A stretch of DNA of 64,000 nucleotides, from the NCBI GenBank assembly GCA_016650045.1, contig JAENWK010000004.1, forward strand, positions 1 through 64,000, written 5' to 3'. Each line of letters opens with the position of its first letter. Position 1 is the first letter of the stretch. Under the pieces are notes generated by a model. The model worked only from the letters and a program-made list of their open reading frames with translations. It did no database searches and had not been told where the DNA came from. This document shows positions 1-11,378 of this stretch, piece by piece. Origin of the DNA: Eubacteriaceae bacterium. Its GTDB lineage: Bacteria; Bacillota; Clostridia; Eubacteriales; Eubacteriaceae. Made by a program: the position numbers and the translations under genes.

Positions 1-811
1 AAAAATCAATGGCAAAATAAACACCATCCAAAGATCTGCCTTCAACGGACAGATCTCTTGGTTTTGTGGCGCCGCCGCATAAAACGATGGCATCATATTC
101 GGATTGAATGGTTTTGATGGGAACATCTTTTCCAACTTCAATATCAGTGATAAAATTAATGCCTTCGGCCTTCATAAAATCAATCCGGCGCTTTACCACG
201 TCTATTTTATCTAATTTCATATTCGGTATACCATACATTAAAAGTCCGCCAATACGGTCTTCCCGTTCGTAGATGGTAATAGAATGACCCGCTTTATTGA
301 GCTCATCAGCACAGGAAAGACCGGCTGGACCGGAACCGACAATGGCAACTTTTTTACCGGTACGATTTTTAGGTGGATTTGGTTTAATCCATCCTTCCTT
401 AAACCCGCGATCAATAATAGTGGCTTCATTTGTTTTAATGGTAACTTGAGGTTCGTTTAGCCCGACGGTACAAGAACCTTCACAGGGAGCAGGGCAGACC
501 CTGCCGGTGAATTCTGGAAAATTATTTGTTTTAAGCAGTCTTGCTAAAGCTTCTTTCCATAAACCTTTATAAATTAGGTCATTCCATTCTGGAATTAAAT
601 TATGGATGGGACAGCCAGAAGCTGCCCCGGCAATCATAATGCCGGATTGACAATAGGGGATACCGCAATCCATGCACCGAGCCCCTTGAATTTGCTGTGT
701 CGCCTCGGGAAGTTCTAAATGGAATTCCTGCCAATCTTTTATCCGTTCGAGAGGTGCACGATCTTGCGGCACTTCGCGTTTATATTCTAAAAATCCTGTT
801 GATTTTCCCAT
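1..811 (-). CDS. gltD: Glutamate synthase small (beta) subunit, 3' end cut by the window edge
   Basis: Minus-strand reading from CAT at 809-811 gives [55 protein letters not shown]...[22 protein letters not shown]; typical GltD FeS and FAD-binding motifs; adjacent to gltB. Missing from the ORF track because it runs off the edge. Confidence 0.93.
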   Translation of the reverse strand, partial: MGKSTGFLEYKREVPQDRAPLERIKDWQEFHLELPEATQQIQGARCMDCGIPYCQSGIMIAGAASGCPIHNLIPEWNDLIYKGLWKEALARLLKTNNFPEFTGRVCPAPCEGSCTVGLNEPQVTIKTNEATIIDRGFKEGWIKPNPPKNRTGKKVAIVGSGPAGLSCADELNKAGHSITIYEREDRIGGLLMYGIPNMKLDKIDVVKRRIDFMKAEGINFITDIEVGKDVPIKTIQSEYDAIVLCGGATKPRDLSVEGRSLDGVYFAIDF

Positions 812-828
812 ATTCTTTTACTTCCTCA

Positions 829-3800
829 CTAATTTCCGCTAATGCGGGATAAATCATTATTATTTGCTTGAAAAGCCGCCATTAAAGCTTCTTCGCCGGT
901 TAGGCCCTGGGCTTCAACACGTTCAATAGCATCTAACATACGTTTATAATCCCTTGGTAAAACTTTTACAAATTTCTTTGATAGTTCATCAAAATTATCT
1001 AAAATGCTTTGTCCCAGGGTACTGTTAGTATAATATGTATGTTTAGTTATTAAATCTTTAAGTTCTGCTAATTCGGCCTGATCTGTAATGTCAACCAGAT
1101 CAACCATGTCGGCATTACAGGTGTCGCCAAAGCAGTCTTCCGGATCAAAAATATAAGCGATACCACCGGACATACCAGCGGCAAAATTTCGACCGGTTTT
1201 GCCAAGAACAACGACTTTACCGCCAGTCATATACTCACAGCCATGATCTCCAATGGCTTCCACCACAGCGGTAACCCCACTGTTACGAACGCAAAAACGT
1301 TCGCCTGCTGCCCCTCTGATATAGGCTTCACCCTGAGTGGCACCATAAAGAGCTACATTTCCAATGATGATGTTTTTTTCCGGAACAAAAGTTGATTCTT
1401 TAGGAGGATAAACAATGAGTTTTCCTCCGGATAAACCCTTTCCAAAATAATCATTGGAGTCGCCTTCCAATTTAATGGTGATGCCTTTTGGAATAAAGGC
1501 TCCAAGACTCTGTCCCGCAGAACCAGTAAAATTTAATTCGATGGTATCTTCCGGCAATCCATTTTCGCCATAGCGTTTACTTACTTCATTTCCGATAATG
1601 GTTCCAACCACACGATTGGTATTTTTTATTTTTCCGTAAACAGTGACTTTTTCTCCGCGTTCCAAAGCAGGTTTACACTGAACAAGTAATTCGGACAAAT
1701 CCAGGGATTTTTCTAATTGATGATTTTGTTTTATTTGACAATATAAGCCACCATCTTCGGGCACACTGGGTTGATAAAGAATCTTTGAAAAATCAAGACC
1801 TTTGGCTTTCCAATGACCAATGGATTTTTGCATTTCAAGTTTATCCGATCGACCAATCATTTCGTTAAGGGTTCTGAATCCCAGCTCAGCCATAATTTCT
1901 CTGAGTTCCTGGGCAATGAATTTCATGAAATTTACCACATGTCCAGGATCTCCGGTAAAACGTTTCCTGAGTTCCGGATTTTGAGTGGCAATCCCAACAG
2001 GGCAGGTATCTAAATGACACACCCGCATCATGAGGCAGCCCAGAATAACAAGCGGCGCAGTGGCAAATCCATATTCTTCGGCACCTAAAAGCGCGGCAAC
2101 CGCCAAATCTTTACCGGTTAATAATTTACCGTCTGTTTCAAGGACCACCCGGGTTCTTAAATTATTCAGCACCAGGGTTTGATGGGTTTCGGCTAAGCCA
2201 AGTTCCCAGGGCAGACCGGCATGTCGAATACTGGTTCGGGGAGAAGCACCGGTTCCGCCGTCATAGCCGCTGATTAAAATAACATCGGCTTTTCCTTTGG
2301 CGACTCCGGCGGCAATGGTTCCGACACCAACTTCTGAAACCAGTTTGACATTAATTCGAGCATCACGATTGGCATTTTTTAAGTCGTGGATCAGTTCGGC
2401 TAAATCTTCAATGGAATAAATATCATGATGTGGCGGTGGAGAAATCAGCCCAACTCCCGGTGTGGAAAACCGAGTTTTCGCAATCCAGGGGTATACCTTA
2501 CGACCAGGAAGTTGACCGCCTTCACCAGGTTTTGCGCCCTGAGCCATTTTAATCTGAATTTCCTGGGCCGTGGATAAATAATGACTGGTGACACCAAAAC
2601 GACCGGAAGCCACTTGCTTAATGGCGCTGCAACGGGAATCCCCGTTTTCAAGTGGGAAATTTCTTTCAGGATCTTCGCCGCCTTCTCCGGTATTGCTTTT
2701 TCCTCCAATACGATTCATTGCAATGGCCATACTTTCATGGGCTTCACTGCCGAGGGAACCATAGGACATGGCCCCGGTTTTAAACCGGGTGCAAATATTT
2801 TCAACGGATTCCACTTCTTCAATGGGAATGGGTTCACGGTCTTTAAAGGTCATCAGTCCTCTTAATGTACACATTTTTTGACTTTGTTCATCGATGAGGC
2901 TTGTATATTCCTGGTACAGCTTATAATCATTGGTTCGACAAGCCATTTGCAGTTTATAAACAGTGTCCGGATTATAGATATGGAATTCCCCTTCTGATCG
3001 CCATTGGAAATTTCCACCGGAATCCAGAGTTTTGTTGTCGGAAAAAGGATCATTATAGGCTTCATCATGGCGCATTTGGGATTCTTTGGCTATTTCCGAA
3101 AGTCCGATGCCCTCGATTCTTGATGGTGTTCTTGTAAAGAAGCGATCAATCACTTCTGAATTAATGCCGACGGCTTCAAAAATTTGGGCACCGTGATAAC
3201 TGAGAATCGTTGAAATCCCCATTTTTGATAGGACCTTGACAACCCCTTTGGTAACGGTTTTAATATATGTTTTAAGGGCTGTTTCATAATCAATCGTTAA
3301 CAAACCTTTTGCAATAAGATCTTCAATGGTTTCAAAAGCCAGGTAAGGATTGATGGCAGTAGCACCATAACCGATTAATACTGCAAAATGGTGAACTTCT
3401 TTGGGTTCCCCTGATTCGACAATAAGACTGACTCTGGTTCGGGTAAGATTGCGAATTAAATGTTGATGGAGTCCTGAAATTGCCAAAGATGATGGAATTG
3501 GCAGTTTGTTCTCATCAACACCTCGATCTGAAAGAATAAGAATTTTCGTGCCATTCTCAATGGCTTTATCAGCTGAGGCAAAAAGCGTTTCCATGGCAAG
3601 ATTTAATCCATCACCGCCGGAATTATTCTCAAATAAAGTTGATAATGTAACGGTCTTTATTTTTGGATCCTTTAACTCGCGGATTTTATTTAATTCGTCA
3701 TTGTTTAAAATGGGCATAGCCAAGCTAATCTGATGACAACTTTCTGGTTTAGGGTCGATTAGATTACCTTCGCCACCTAAATAGACTTCGGTTCCGGTAA

Positions 3801-5451
3801 TGAGCTCTTCACGAAGGGCATCAATGGGTGGATTGGTTACCTGGGCAAACATTTCCTTAAAGTAATTAAAAAGCAGTTGCGGTTTATCTGACAAAACAGC
3901 CAAAGGGCTATCATTACCCATGGCGCCAATGGGATCGACCCCATCCTTTGCCATCGGGATAATCAATGCTTTCAAATCTTCATAGGTATAACCAAAGGTT
4001 TTTTGACGCTGAACTAAGGTCTCTTTATCAGAGACACTTTTCGTTTTTGGTTCAGGAAGCATCTCCAAAGTCACATTGTTTTCTTTGAGCCATTGTTCAT
4101 AGGGTTCCTGGGAAGCAACCGAAACCTTGAGGTCTTCATCATTGATGATTTCTCCTTTTTCGGTATCGATCATGAGCATTCTTCCGGGTTTTAAACGTTC
4201 TTTAATTAGAATATTATCAGGGGCAATATCTAAAACTCCAACTTCAGAGGCTAATATAACCAGATCATCCTTTGTGACATAATAACGGGAAGGTCGCAAA
4301 CCGTTTCGGTCCAGCACAGCGCCTAATCGAATACCATCAGTAAAAGCAATGGCAGCAGGGCCATCCCAGGGTTCAAGCATTCTTGAATGATAGTTGTAAA
4401 AAGCCTTTTTTTCTGGGCTCATGGACTGATTTTTGGACCAGGGTTCCGGTATCATCATCATAGCGCTATGGGCCATGGATCTGCCGGTTAAATTTAAAAA
4501 TTCAAAACAATTATCAAAAATTGCAGAATCACTGCCATCGGTATCAATAACTGGAAATGTTTTTTCTAATTCATTGCCAAAAAGTTCGCTTTGCAGCAGG
4601 GATTGTCTGGCGTACATCCAATTGACATTGCCTTGCAGGGTATTAATTTCACCATTATGGATGGAATATCGGTTGGGATGGGCGCGTTCCCAGCTTGGAA
4701 AGGTGTTCGTGCTGAAGCGGGAATGAACCATGGCAATGGCGGTGGTCATATCCGGATCCTGCAGGTCAGTATAGAATTCGCCGACTTGGTCTTCGGTTAA
4801 CATTCCTTTATAAACAACGGTTCTCGAAGAGAAACTGGCAGCATAAAATGACAAGCCCTTTTCTTTAGTGATCTTTTCCGTAAGTTTTCGGATGGTGTAA
4901 AGCTTTCGTTCAAAGGCCATGGGTTCTTTTATTTCAGGATCTTTTTTTATGAAAACCTGTTTGAGAAAAGGCATGCTTTTAAGGGCCATTTTTCCCAGAT
5001 CGCAGAGATCAACTGGGACGTCCCGCCATCCGATGAGGGTTTGGCCTGCTTCATTAATCATATCTGCCAGTATTTTTTCACATTGAGCTCTTTCAGCCGC
5101 ATCGGTAGGAAGAAATAACATGCCCAAACCATAGTCACCTGGCTGGGGCAGAGTAAAGCCTTCTTTAATAGAAGCTTTTTCAAAAAATTGGTGGGGAATT
5201 TGGATAAGAATCCCTGCGCCGTCACCGGTGTTTGATTCAAAACCTCTGCCGCCACGGTGTTGTAAGTTTACAAGAATTGTAAGAGCCTGTTGCAAAATAT
5301 CATGGGATTTTTTTCCTTTAATATGGACAACCGCTCCGATGCCACAGGCATCATGTTCAAAATCTGGATCATAAAGTCCCTGCTTAAGTGGTAAATAGCT
5401 TTGTTTCATACTCATCTTAACCTTCCTCAGAAAAATCTTTCCGGTAATCAC
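829..5451 (-). CDS. gltB: Glutamate synthase large (alpha) subunit; real start probably Met near 5409 ([11 protein letters not shown])
   Basis: 1540-aa ORF; N-terminal DACGIGAVV class II amidotransferase, central FMN-binding and C-terminal GXGXG-like domain. Confidence 0.96.
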   Translation of the reverse strand: MITGKIFLRKVKMSMKQSYLPLKQGLYDPDFEHDACGIGAVVHIKGKKSHDILQQALTILVNLQHRGGRGFESNTGDGAGILIQIPHQFFEKASIKEGFTLPQPGDYGLGMLFLPTDAAERAQCEKILADMINEAGQTLIGWRDVPVDLCDLGKMALKSMPFLKQVFIKKDPEIKEPMAFERKLYTIRKLTEKITKEKGLSFYAASFSSRTVVYKGMLTEDQVGEFYTDLQDPDMTTAIAMVHSRFSTNTFPSWERAHPNRYSIHNGEINTLQGNVNWMYARQSLLQSELFGNELEKTFPVIDTDGSDSAIFDNCFEFLNLTGRSMAHSAMMMIPEPWSKNQSMSPEKKAFYNYHSRMLEPWDGPAAIAFTDGIRLGAVLDRNGLRPSRYYVTKDDLVILASEVGVLDIAPDNILIKERLKPGRMLMIDTEKGEIINDEDLKVSVASQEPYEQWLKENNVTLEMLPEPKTKSVSDKETLVQRQKTFGYTYEDLKALIIPMAKDGVDPIGAMGNDSPLAVLSDKPQLLFNYFKEMFAQVTNPPIDALREELITGTEVYLGGEGNLIDPKPESCHQISLAMPILNNDELNKIRELKDPKIKTVTLSTLFENNSGGDGLNLAMETLFASADKAIENGTKILILSDRGVDENKLPIPSSLAISGLHQHLIRNLTRTRVSLIVESGEPKEVHHFAVLIGYGATAINPYLAFETIEDLIAKGLLTIDYETALKTYIKTVTKGVVKVLSKMGISTILSYHGAQIFEAVGINSEVIDRFFTRTPSRIEGIGLSEIAKESQMRHDEAYNDPFSDNKTLDSGGNFQWRSEGEFHIYNPDTVYKLQMACRTNDYKLYQEYTSLIDEQSQKMCTLRGLMTFKDREPIPIEEVESVENICTRFKTGAMSYGSLGSEAHESMAIAMNRIGGKSNTGEGGEDPERNFPLENGDSRCSAIKQVASGRFGVTSHYLSTAQEIQIKMAQGAKPGEGGQLPGRKVYPWIAKTRFSTPGVGLISPPPHHDIYSIEDLAELIHDLKNANRDARINVKLVSEVGVGTIAAGVAKGKADVILISGYDGGTGASPRTSIRHAGLPWELGLAETHQTLVLNNLRTRVVLETDGKLLTGKDLAVAALLGAEEYGFATAPLVILGCLMMRVCHLDTCPVGIATQNPELRKRFTGDPGHVVNFMKFIAQELREIMAELGFRTLNEMIGRSDKLEMQKSIGHWKAKGLDFSKILYQPSVPEDGGLYCQIKQNHQLEKSLDLSELLVQCKPALERGEKVTVYGKIKNTNRVVGTIIGNEVSKRYGENGLPEDTIELNFTGSAGQSLGAFIPKGITIKLEGDSNDYFGKGLSGGKLIVYPPKESTFVPEKNIIIGNVALYGATQGEAYIRGAAGERFCVRNSGVTAVVEAIGDHGCEYMTGGKVVVLGKTGRNFAAGMSGGIAYIFDPEDCFGDTCNADMVDLVDITDQAELAELKDLITKHTYYTNSTLGQSILDNFDELSKKFVKVLPRDYKRMLDAIERVEAQGLTGEEALMAAFQANNNDLSRISGN

Positions 5452-5650
5452 AAAAATAATTGTGTTATAAAAAAATAACAGGCTTTATTCAGGTTGATCA
5501 CCATTTTTTTTTATTAACTGTAACACACAACCTATAAAATATTCAAACAATATTCATTGAAAAATAAAATAATATTTTTTTTGAAATTCATTTAATTATA
5601 ACCTATTTTAATCGGTATTAATAGTGGGGAATAAGTTGTAATAAAAAAAA

Positions 5651-5755
5651 TCAGCTAATGCCAAGCAAAATTAATGAACCGATCAATAAAACAACCATGA
5701 TATTTTGAACTTTTGCAAAGATATTGACGCTCATATAATTAATGTTTTTTAAAAT
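5651..5755 (-). pseudogene. Possible remnant of an APC-family amino acid permease (one TM segment)
   Basis: Translated ILKNINYMSVNIFAKVQNIMVVLLIGSLILLGIS resembles the internal 'N..GVK..AKVQNIMVVLL' helix of APC permeases; no flanking permease sequence. Confidence 0.35.
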
Positions 5756-5972
5756 AAAATAGGACAAAGCGGCCCGGTTCATAAAATGAACCCAGACGAC
5801 TGTGTCCTTGTTAAATACTATATTACACTCATCCAAATAAGTAAGATTGTAAAAATCGGTACAGTCCTAAAAATTTAAATGATTAAGAATTTGCTTTTTT
5901 TATTTTCAATAGGTGTTTTAAATAATTCGCTAAGGGTATGAAAAAGATATGGAAAGGGAAGTGATATTTAAT

Positions 5973-6308
5973 ATGAAAAAGGTAATTCTAATTCTAATCC
6001 TGTCAATATTTACCAGCTTTGTTTTAGCCGGTGTTTCCCTTGCAGACGAAATGCAATTAAAAAGTGTGAATACCATATTGGCAGAAATTAGGGTGGAACA
6101 AGGAATCGGCGGTTCAGATAAGATTGATGTAAACAAGGTCAGCCAGGCTCAGCTTGAAGCATTAGGCGATTCTGTGATGGAAGAAATGATTGGTAATACA
6201 GCCATGCACGACCAAATGGATTTAAGACTGGATGGGGATGGTTCAGAATCCCTTAAAGCCTTTCATATTAATATTGCCTGTCTGCAAAATCACATTACCT
6301 GGCATTGA
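5973..6308 (+). CDS. Small secreted protein with signal peptide, unknown function
   Basis: MKKVILILILSIFTSFVLAGVSLADE signal peptide; IDVNKVSQAQLEALGDSVMEEMIGN...GDGSESL conserved-looking body; RBS aaaggga upstream. Confidence 0.6.
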   Translation: MKKVILILILSIFTSFVLAGVSLADEMQLKSVNTILAEIRVEQGIGGSDKIDVNKVSQAQLEALGDSVMEEMIGNTAMHDQMDLRLDGDGSESLKAFHINIACLQNHITWH

Positions 6309-6621
6309 CTTTATTTTACACGCGAAAACATAACTTGGACACTTCATGGATAAACATTTTTTTAGATTTCCCTTGGTTTTTTGTACGATTTTCATAAGAT
6401 TACCTCTTTGTTAAAATTAGAAAAGAATTGTAAATTGACTGTTTTATTTATAGTGCACCCAAGTTGCGAAATAATTAACCAATAAATACAATGGTTAACT
6501 CCTTAGAAGTGCATTATAATTTAAAAAAGGAGTGTGAATTCCACTTCGTTTATGTTAAAATTTACGTTGTAAATAAGAAAATAAAGACTGGAGTCAATAG
6601 AATAAGTTAGAGGAGGGTCTT

Positions 6622-7269
6622 TTGAAAATAATATTATTAGGAGCTCCAGGGGTTGGGAAAGGTACCCAGGCTGAATTAATTTGTGATCATTTTAATATCC
6701 CTCATATTTCAACCGGGAAGTTGTTTCGTTTGAATGTAGCTGAGGGGTCAGATTTGGGATTGCAGGTAAACGAGTACATTAAAAAGGGAAAATTAGTCCC
6801 GGATTATCTTACCATATCACTCGTTGAAGACCGGTTAAATAAAGATGACTGTAAAAATGGATTTTTATTGGATGGATTTCCAAGAGATGAAAATCAGGCC
6901 AAAGAGCTTGAGTTATTCCTAAATAAAAAAGGTGAACATATTGATAAGGTTTTGTTAATTGAGGTTTCAGAGAAAGTCATCCTCGATCGGATAGCCGGCA
7001 GACGTGTTTGTCCAAAATGCGGGGAGAGCTATAATGTTAAATATAATCCATCCAAAGTAGGCGATAAATGTCAGGTCTGTGGAAGCGAGCTAATTCAAAG
7101 ATCCGATGATAAGGAAGAGGTAGTCCTTGAAAGGCTGGCCATTTACAATAAAGTCACCAAACCAATCATCGATTATTATAATGCTTTAGGAGTGTTATAC
7201 CGGATCCAGGGTGAGGATGATATTAATGATATTTTCAAAAGTATCCTTGCCATTTTAGAAACAGACTGA
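6622..7269 (+). CDS. adk: Adenylate kinase, zinc-lid type, TTG start
   Basis: GAPGVGKGTQAE P-loop, DGFPRDENQA, lid CPKC...CQVC; RBS gaggaggg. Confidence 0.95.
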   Translation: MKIILLGAPGVGKGTQAELICDHFNIPHISTGKLFRLNVAEGSDLGLQVNEYIKKGKLVPDYLTISLVEDRLNKDDCKNGFLLDGFPRDENQAKELELFLNKKGEHIDKVLLIEVSEKVILDRIAGRRVCPKCGESYNVKYNPSKVGDKCQVCGSELIQRSDDKEEVVLERLAIYNKVTKPIIDYYNALGVLYRIQGEDDINDIFKSILAILETD

Positions 7270-7370
7270 TCATATAAACCCTGGTTAAAAATTTCTTAAC
7301 AGCGCTTCAAGGAAATAATCATCACTTTAAAAGCAAATCAGAGAGATGATCACTGATTTTGAGTAATCTG

Positions 7371-7409
7371 CTTTATTAGTCATGGAATTTAATTTCATGA
7401 CTAATAAAG
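7371..7409. repeat. 39-bp near-perfect AT-rich palindrome
   Basis: CTTTATTAGTCATG-gaatttaattt-CATGACTAATAAAG; 14-bp perfect arms. Confidence 0.8.
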
Positions 7410-7477
7410 TAATTGGTTGTTTTTGTTTTTGACTGATAAAAACAGTCCAATCATTTTATAAAGATCTGACCTGATTT

Positions 7478-7849
7478 TTATTCTTGGGGATTCTCTATTT
7501 GTGCTAAAAATGAATCGCGATCAATGGGAGTCGTTGCAATAATTTGATCGATATATAATAAAAATATGGGTCCGCTAAAATTGGTTACCTGAGTATCCCT
7601 GACAATAATAACTTCACTCAAAATAATATGACTATAGATAGATGGGTCTGCTTCTTCCTCTTCGCTTTTAAAAGGCTTTCCAATGATATAACCATAACTT
7701 GTGAGAAATAACATATCTGAATAATTGTTCATTTCAAGATTCCCAAGAATATTAAATTCTTTCAGAGAACATTTTTCTTTTGATAAGGTGCTATATTCCA
7801 TTTTGCTGTCTCCTGACATATTAATTTCAACCGAATTGAGCTGATACAA
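7478..7849 (-). CDS. Conserved hypothetical protein
   Basis: 123-aa ORF; start may be the internal Met of MEYSTLSKEK. Confidence 0.55.
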   Translation of the reverse strand: MYQLNSVEINMSGDSKMEYSTLSKEKCSLKEFNILGNLEMNNYSDMLFLTSYGYIIGKPFKSEEEEADPSIYSHIILSEVIIVRDTQVTNFSGPIFLLYIDQIIATTPIDRDSFLAQIENPQE

Positions 7850-7979
7850 CCATTATAGGAGTAGGAGCAAAAAGAAACAAGATAAAAAAAGAAATTCAAC
7901 CATAAAAGATTTTTCAGCCCCAATAGTATAAAAATGAATGGGTGCCTGGTAGAAATAAAGAAAAGTGAAGGTTTCTATT

Positions 7980-9188
7980 ATGTTACAAGGAATTGAATTG
8001 TCTCAGGCAATCAACATACTACTTGAAAATATACAACCGATTCGGACAACTGAAATAAAAAGTATTTTAGAAGCGCTTTCAAGAATTGCCGCAGAGGATG
8101 TTTTTGCTCCCATAGACAATCCACCATTTGACCGATCGCCCTTGGATGGCTATGCCCTTATTGCCGAGGATTCTATTGGTGCAAGTCGAGAAAAACCAGT
8201 GGAACTCAAAGTCGTGGGCAAGATTTTCGCAGGGGATTATTGCGACATTATTTTAAAACAACATCAGGCCATAAGGATTATGACCGGGGCTATGATTCCC
8301 ACCGGGGCTAATTGTGTGATCAAGCAAGAATCAACAAATTACGGTAAAGATCTTGTGAAAATATACGAGCCGTTAAAGCCATATCAGAACTACAGTTATA
8401 TGGGTCAGGATTTTAAAAAGGGAACTAAACTAATCTCTCAAGGGGAAAAATTAAATTTTGTAAACCTTGGACTTTTAGCTAGTATGGGGTACTCAACAGT
8501 CATGGTATACAATCAGCCGAAAGTAGCTCTCATAGTTACCGGAGATGAATTGGTACCTCCTGGAGGCACTTTACCAAAAGGTAAGATCTATAATAGCAAT
8601 CTGTTTTTAATAGCGGCTAGGCTCAAAGAACTTTCAATTAACCCAATATACTTGGAACAATGCACAGATGATGTCAATACCGTTATACAAAAGCTTCAGG
8701 AAGCTGTGGCCGTGGCTGATTTGGTCATCACAACCGGCGGAGTATCCCTTGGAGAAAAAGATATTTTTCATGAGGTGCTGCCAAAGCTGGGGGCAGATCA
8801 GAAGTTTTGGAAGGTTAATATAAAACCGGGAACTCCGGTAATGTTTTCAACCTATCACAACAAACCGATACTGAATTTATCAGGAAGTCCATTTGGAGCA
8901 TTGACTGCTTTTGAGCTTTTAGTCAGGCCAGTGCTTGGTAAAATGGCCAGTGACGTTTCAATACCTATGATAATGGATAAAGCAAAATTGGACAATGACT
9001 GCTTCAAAGAATTTAAAGGAAAAAGATTTGTCAGAGCAGTTTATCAAAATGGTAAGATAAGATTGCCGGAAGGGGGATACGCATCTGGTATGATTTCCTC
9101 CATGAAAGACTGCAACTGTTTATTAGAAATCGAATCGGGAATAAATGGCTATGAAAAAGGTGATACAGTTATGATTATGGTTTTATAA
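7980..9188 (+). CDS. moeA: Molybdopterin molybdenumtransferase MoeA
   Basis: FDRSPLDGYAL, IMTGAMIPTGANCVIKQE, TTGGVSLGEKD, INLSGSP-like motif (ILNLSGSPFG). Confidence 0.95.
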   Translation: MLQGIELSQAINILLENIQPIRTTEIKSILEALSRIAAEDVFAPIDNPPFDRSPLDGYALIAEDSIGASREKPVELKVVGKIFAGDYCDIILKQHQAIRIMTGAMIPTGANCVIKQESTNYGKDLVKIYEPLKPYQNYSYMGQDFKKGTKLISQGEKLNFVNLGLLASMGYSTVMVYNQPKVALIVTGDELVPPGGTLPKGKIYNSNLFLIAARLKELSINPIYLEQCTDDVNTVIQKLQEAVAVADLVITTGGVSLGEKDIFHEVLPKLGADQKFWKVNIKPGTPVMFSTYHNKPILNLSGSPFGALTAFELLVRPVLGKMASDVSIPMIMDKAKLDNDCFKEFKGKRFVRAVYQNGKIRLPEGGYASGMISSMKDCNCLLEIESGINGYEKGDTVMIMVL

Positions 9189-9192
9189 ATCG

Positions 9193-9687
9193 ATGAAAAA
9201 TCCTAAAATGCTCGCTATTAGCGGGGTTAAAAATTCAGGCAAAACCACACTGATTACGAAATTAATTCCAGAGCTCACAAAGCTTGATTTAAAAATTGCA
9301 ACCATCAAGCACGATGGTCACGGTTTTAAAGCGGATATTGAGAATTCAGACACCTATCGGCACAAAGCGGCAGGTGCCTATGGAACCGCCGTGTTTTCCG
9401 GCGACAAATATATGCTTGTTAAGGAGTTACCTCAGTGTAACGAAATCATCATAGCAGAGTCTTTTCCTGAAGCGGATCTCATTTTATTAGAGGGGTTTAA
9501 GCAATCCCTTTATCCTAAAATTGAAATAATACGTTCGAAAAATTCACAAATCAGCGTCTGCCCAGAAAATACTTTGATCGCTGTGGTCAGTGATTTACCA
9601 CTGTCATTCACAGAAATACCAGTCTTTGGTTTAAATGACATCCCGTTAATTGCACAGTTCATATATGAATGGACGTTAAAGTCTTAA
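9193..9687 (+). CDS. mobB: Molybdopterin-guanine dinucleotide biosynthesis adaptor MobB
   Basis: ISGVKNSGKTTLITKLIPEL P-loop, TIKHDGHGF, LLEGFKQS. Confidence 0.93.
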   Translation: MKNPKMLAISGVKNSGKTTLITKLIPELTKLDLKIATIKHDGHGFKADIENSDTYRHKAAGAYGTAVFSGDKYMLVKELPQCNEIIIAESFPEADLILLEGFKQSLYPKIEIIRSKNSQISVCPENTLIAVVSDLPLSFTEIPVFGLNDIPLIAQFIYEWTLKS

Positions 9688-9888
9688 AAATGTATACTGG
9701 GTAAAACAATGGAAAATTAGGCTTTAAGCTTTTCTGCAATGAATTGATGTGACGGCAAACGTACTATTTTCTGAATGATTAATGCATATAGAACTAATGA
9801 CTATAATTTAAGCGTTTTGTCTTTAATGTATGTAATAATAAAACAATATGAAATAAAATAAATAAATATGGAATTGGAGAAAATTTAA

Positions 9889-10074
9889 GTGACAAAAGAG
9901 TCTATGTTAGAAATTATTGAAGAATATTGTATTATGAAAAACGGTAAGAAAAGTTTAGGGTGTGCGGATGCTTCCAAAATAGCAGAGAAGTTAAAAATAA
10001 GTATTCCCGAAGTCGGAAAACTTTGCAATGAAAATGATATCAAGATCAGTAGTTGTCAGCTTGGTTGTTTTTAA
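9889..10074 (+). CDS. Small winged-helix/HTH-like protein ending in CQLGCF
   Basis: 61 aa, MTKESMLEIIEEYCIMKNGKKSLGCADASKIAEKLKISIPEVGKLCNENDIKISSCQLGCF; RBS and GTG start. Confidence 0.75.
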   Translation: MTKESMLEIIEEYCIMKNGKKSLGCADASKIAEKLKISIPEVGKLCNENDIKISSCQLGCF

Positions 10075-10093
10075 AACAATAATTGATAGTGAG

Positions 10094-10678
10094 GTGAGAA
10101 AAATAGTAAAAAGAATTCATAATGTCCCGAATATGATTCTAATTGGATCAACAGCTAGAAATAGTGGAAAAACGACGCTTGCACTTTCAATAATAAATAA
10201 ATACAAATTAAATGGGGCTGTGGTGGCAATAAAAGTAACCACTATTGCTGAAAAAAATGGGAAATGCATTCGCGGCGGAGAAGGTTGTGGGGTCTGTTCA
10301 AATTTAAAAGGCAATTTTGAAATAATCGAGGAAATAAATGCAGCCAATAATAAAGATACTTCTTTATTATTGGCTGCCGGTGCTAAAAAAGTTTACTGGC
10401 TCAAAACTTTAAAAAGTCATATATATGAGGGATTCGAAGAATTGATTGCTGGTATACCTGAGGATACCCTCATTGTATGTGAATCAAACAGTTTGAAAAA
10501 AGTTGTGAATCCAGGTATTTTTATTATGGTGAAAAATGCTGAAAGCAGTCAAATCAAACAATCCGCAATGGAAGTAATCGATCAGGCGGATATCGTCTTT
10601 GAAAATAATTTTAATAATGACTTTGATGAAATTATGAATGAAATTGATAAACAACTAAATCTGTCAAAAAAAAGTTGA
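10094..10678 (+). CDS. MobB-like P-loop NTPase with Cys cluster; start uncertain (GTG at 10094 proposed)
   Basis: LIGSTARNSGKTTLALSII Walker A; CIRGGEGCGVC cysteine cluster; lies in the moco cluster. Confidence 0.7.
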   Translation: MRKIVKRIHNVPNMILIGSTARNSGKTTLALSIINKYKLNGAVVAIKVTTIAEKNGKCIRGGEGCGVCSNLKGNFEIIEEINAANNKDTSLLLAAGAKKVYWLKTLKSHIYEGFEELIAGIPEDTLIVCESNSLKKVVNPGIFIMVKNAESSQIKQSAMEVIDQADIVFENNFNNDFDEIMNEIDKQLNLSKKS

Positions 10679-10727
10679 GTTAACATTTGACCTTTTACAT
10701 GTTTTCAGACTAGAAAAAGTGAATAAT

Positions 10728-11306
10728 TTATTCTTGGAATTTTTTATATATATTTTGATAATCTTCAGGGGTGTTAATGTTTGCCATGACGTTTCCATTA
10801 TCATTAACACGAAAAACAGAATAGTCATATTCATCAATAAGACGAAATACTGCAGCTGACCCATTTTCAATTATCGGATATATTTTTTTATAACTACTGG
10901 TAGGATAAATGCCAATCAAAGGTTCGATTTTACCATTTTGGCAGAGCAGGGTGATATCTTTCTTTTCGTGTTCCTGAAAGTTGATTAATGAGAGGATGGT
11001 GCTTTCCACAATTTGAGGAACATCGACACAGATAACGAAACAGAATTTGTTTTTAGCAACTTTAAAGCTGGAATACATTCCGCCCAAAGGTCCGCGATCT
11101 TTAAATTCGTCCATAATTGGTGTAATGGATAAGACTTCAAAAGGATAGCCAGATACGATTATATCGGTAAAGCCCATGGTTCGTGCTTTGGTAATCTGGG
11201 TTTCAAGAAATGTACGACCAAAGAAATCAAGCTCCGCTTTATTGACTCCCATACGCCTGCTCTTGCCCCCAGCAAGGATAATATAGGAAAGCTCATCTGG
11301 TTTCAT
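10728..11306 (-). CDS. mobA: Molybdenum cofactor guanylyltransferase MobA
   Basis: YIILAGGKSRRMGVNKAEL, FKDRGPLGGMYSS, VICVDVPQI. Confidence 0.92.
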   Translation of the reverse strand: MKPDELSYIILAGGKSRRMGVNKAELDFFGRTFLETQITKARTMGFTDIIVSGYPFEVLSITPIMDEFKDRGPLGGMYSSFKVAKNKFCFVICVDVPQIVESTILSLINFQEHEKKDITLLCQNGKIEPLIGIYPTSSYKKIYPIIENGSAAVFRLIDEYDYSVFRVNDNGNVMANINTPEDYQNIYKKFQE

Positions 11307-11378
11307 AAACGGCCTCTTTCTACAAAAAATAATTTTAAAAATTTCACGTTAAAAAAATCTCTTTATCACATTAAATGA

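Noticed and set aside
238-429. 63-aa minus ORF
   Set aside because: Out-of-frame within gltD, which continues through the left edge.
2445-5255. Several antisense and alternate-frame ORFs inside gltB (2445-2708, 2581-2865, 2862-3068, 2901-3137, 3506-3733, 4433-4800, 5058-5255)
   Set aside because: They lie fully inside a confidently assigned CDS, have no recognisable domains and no consistent RBS.
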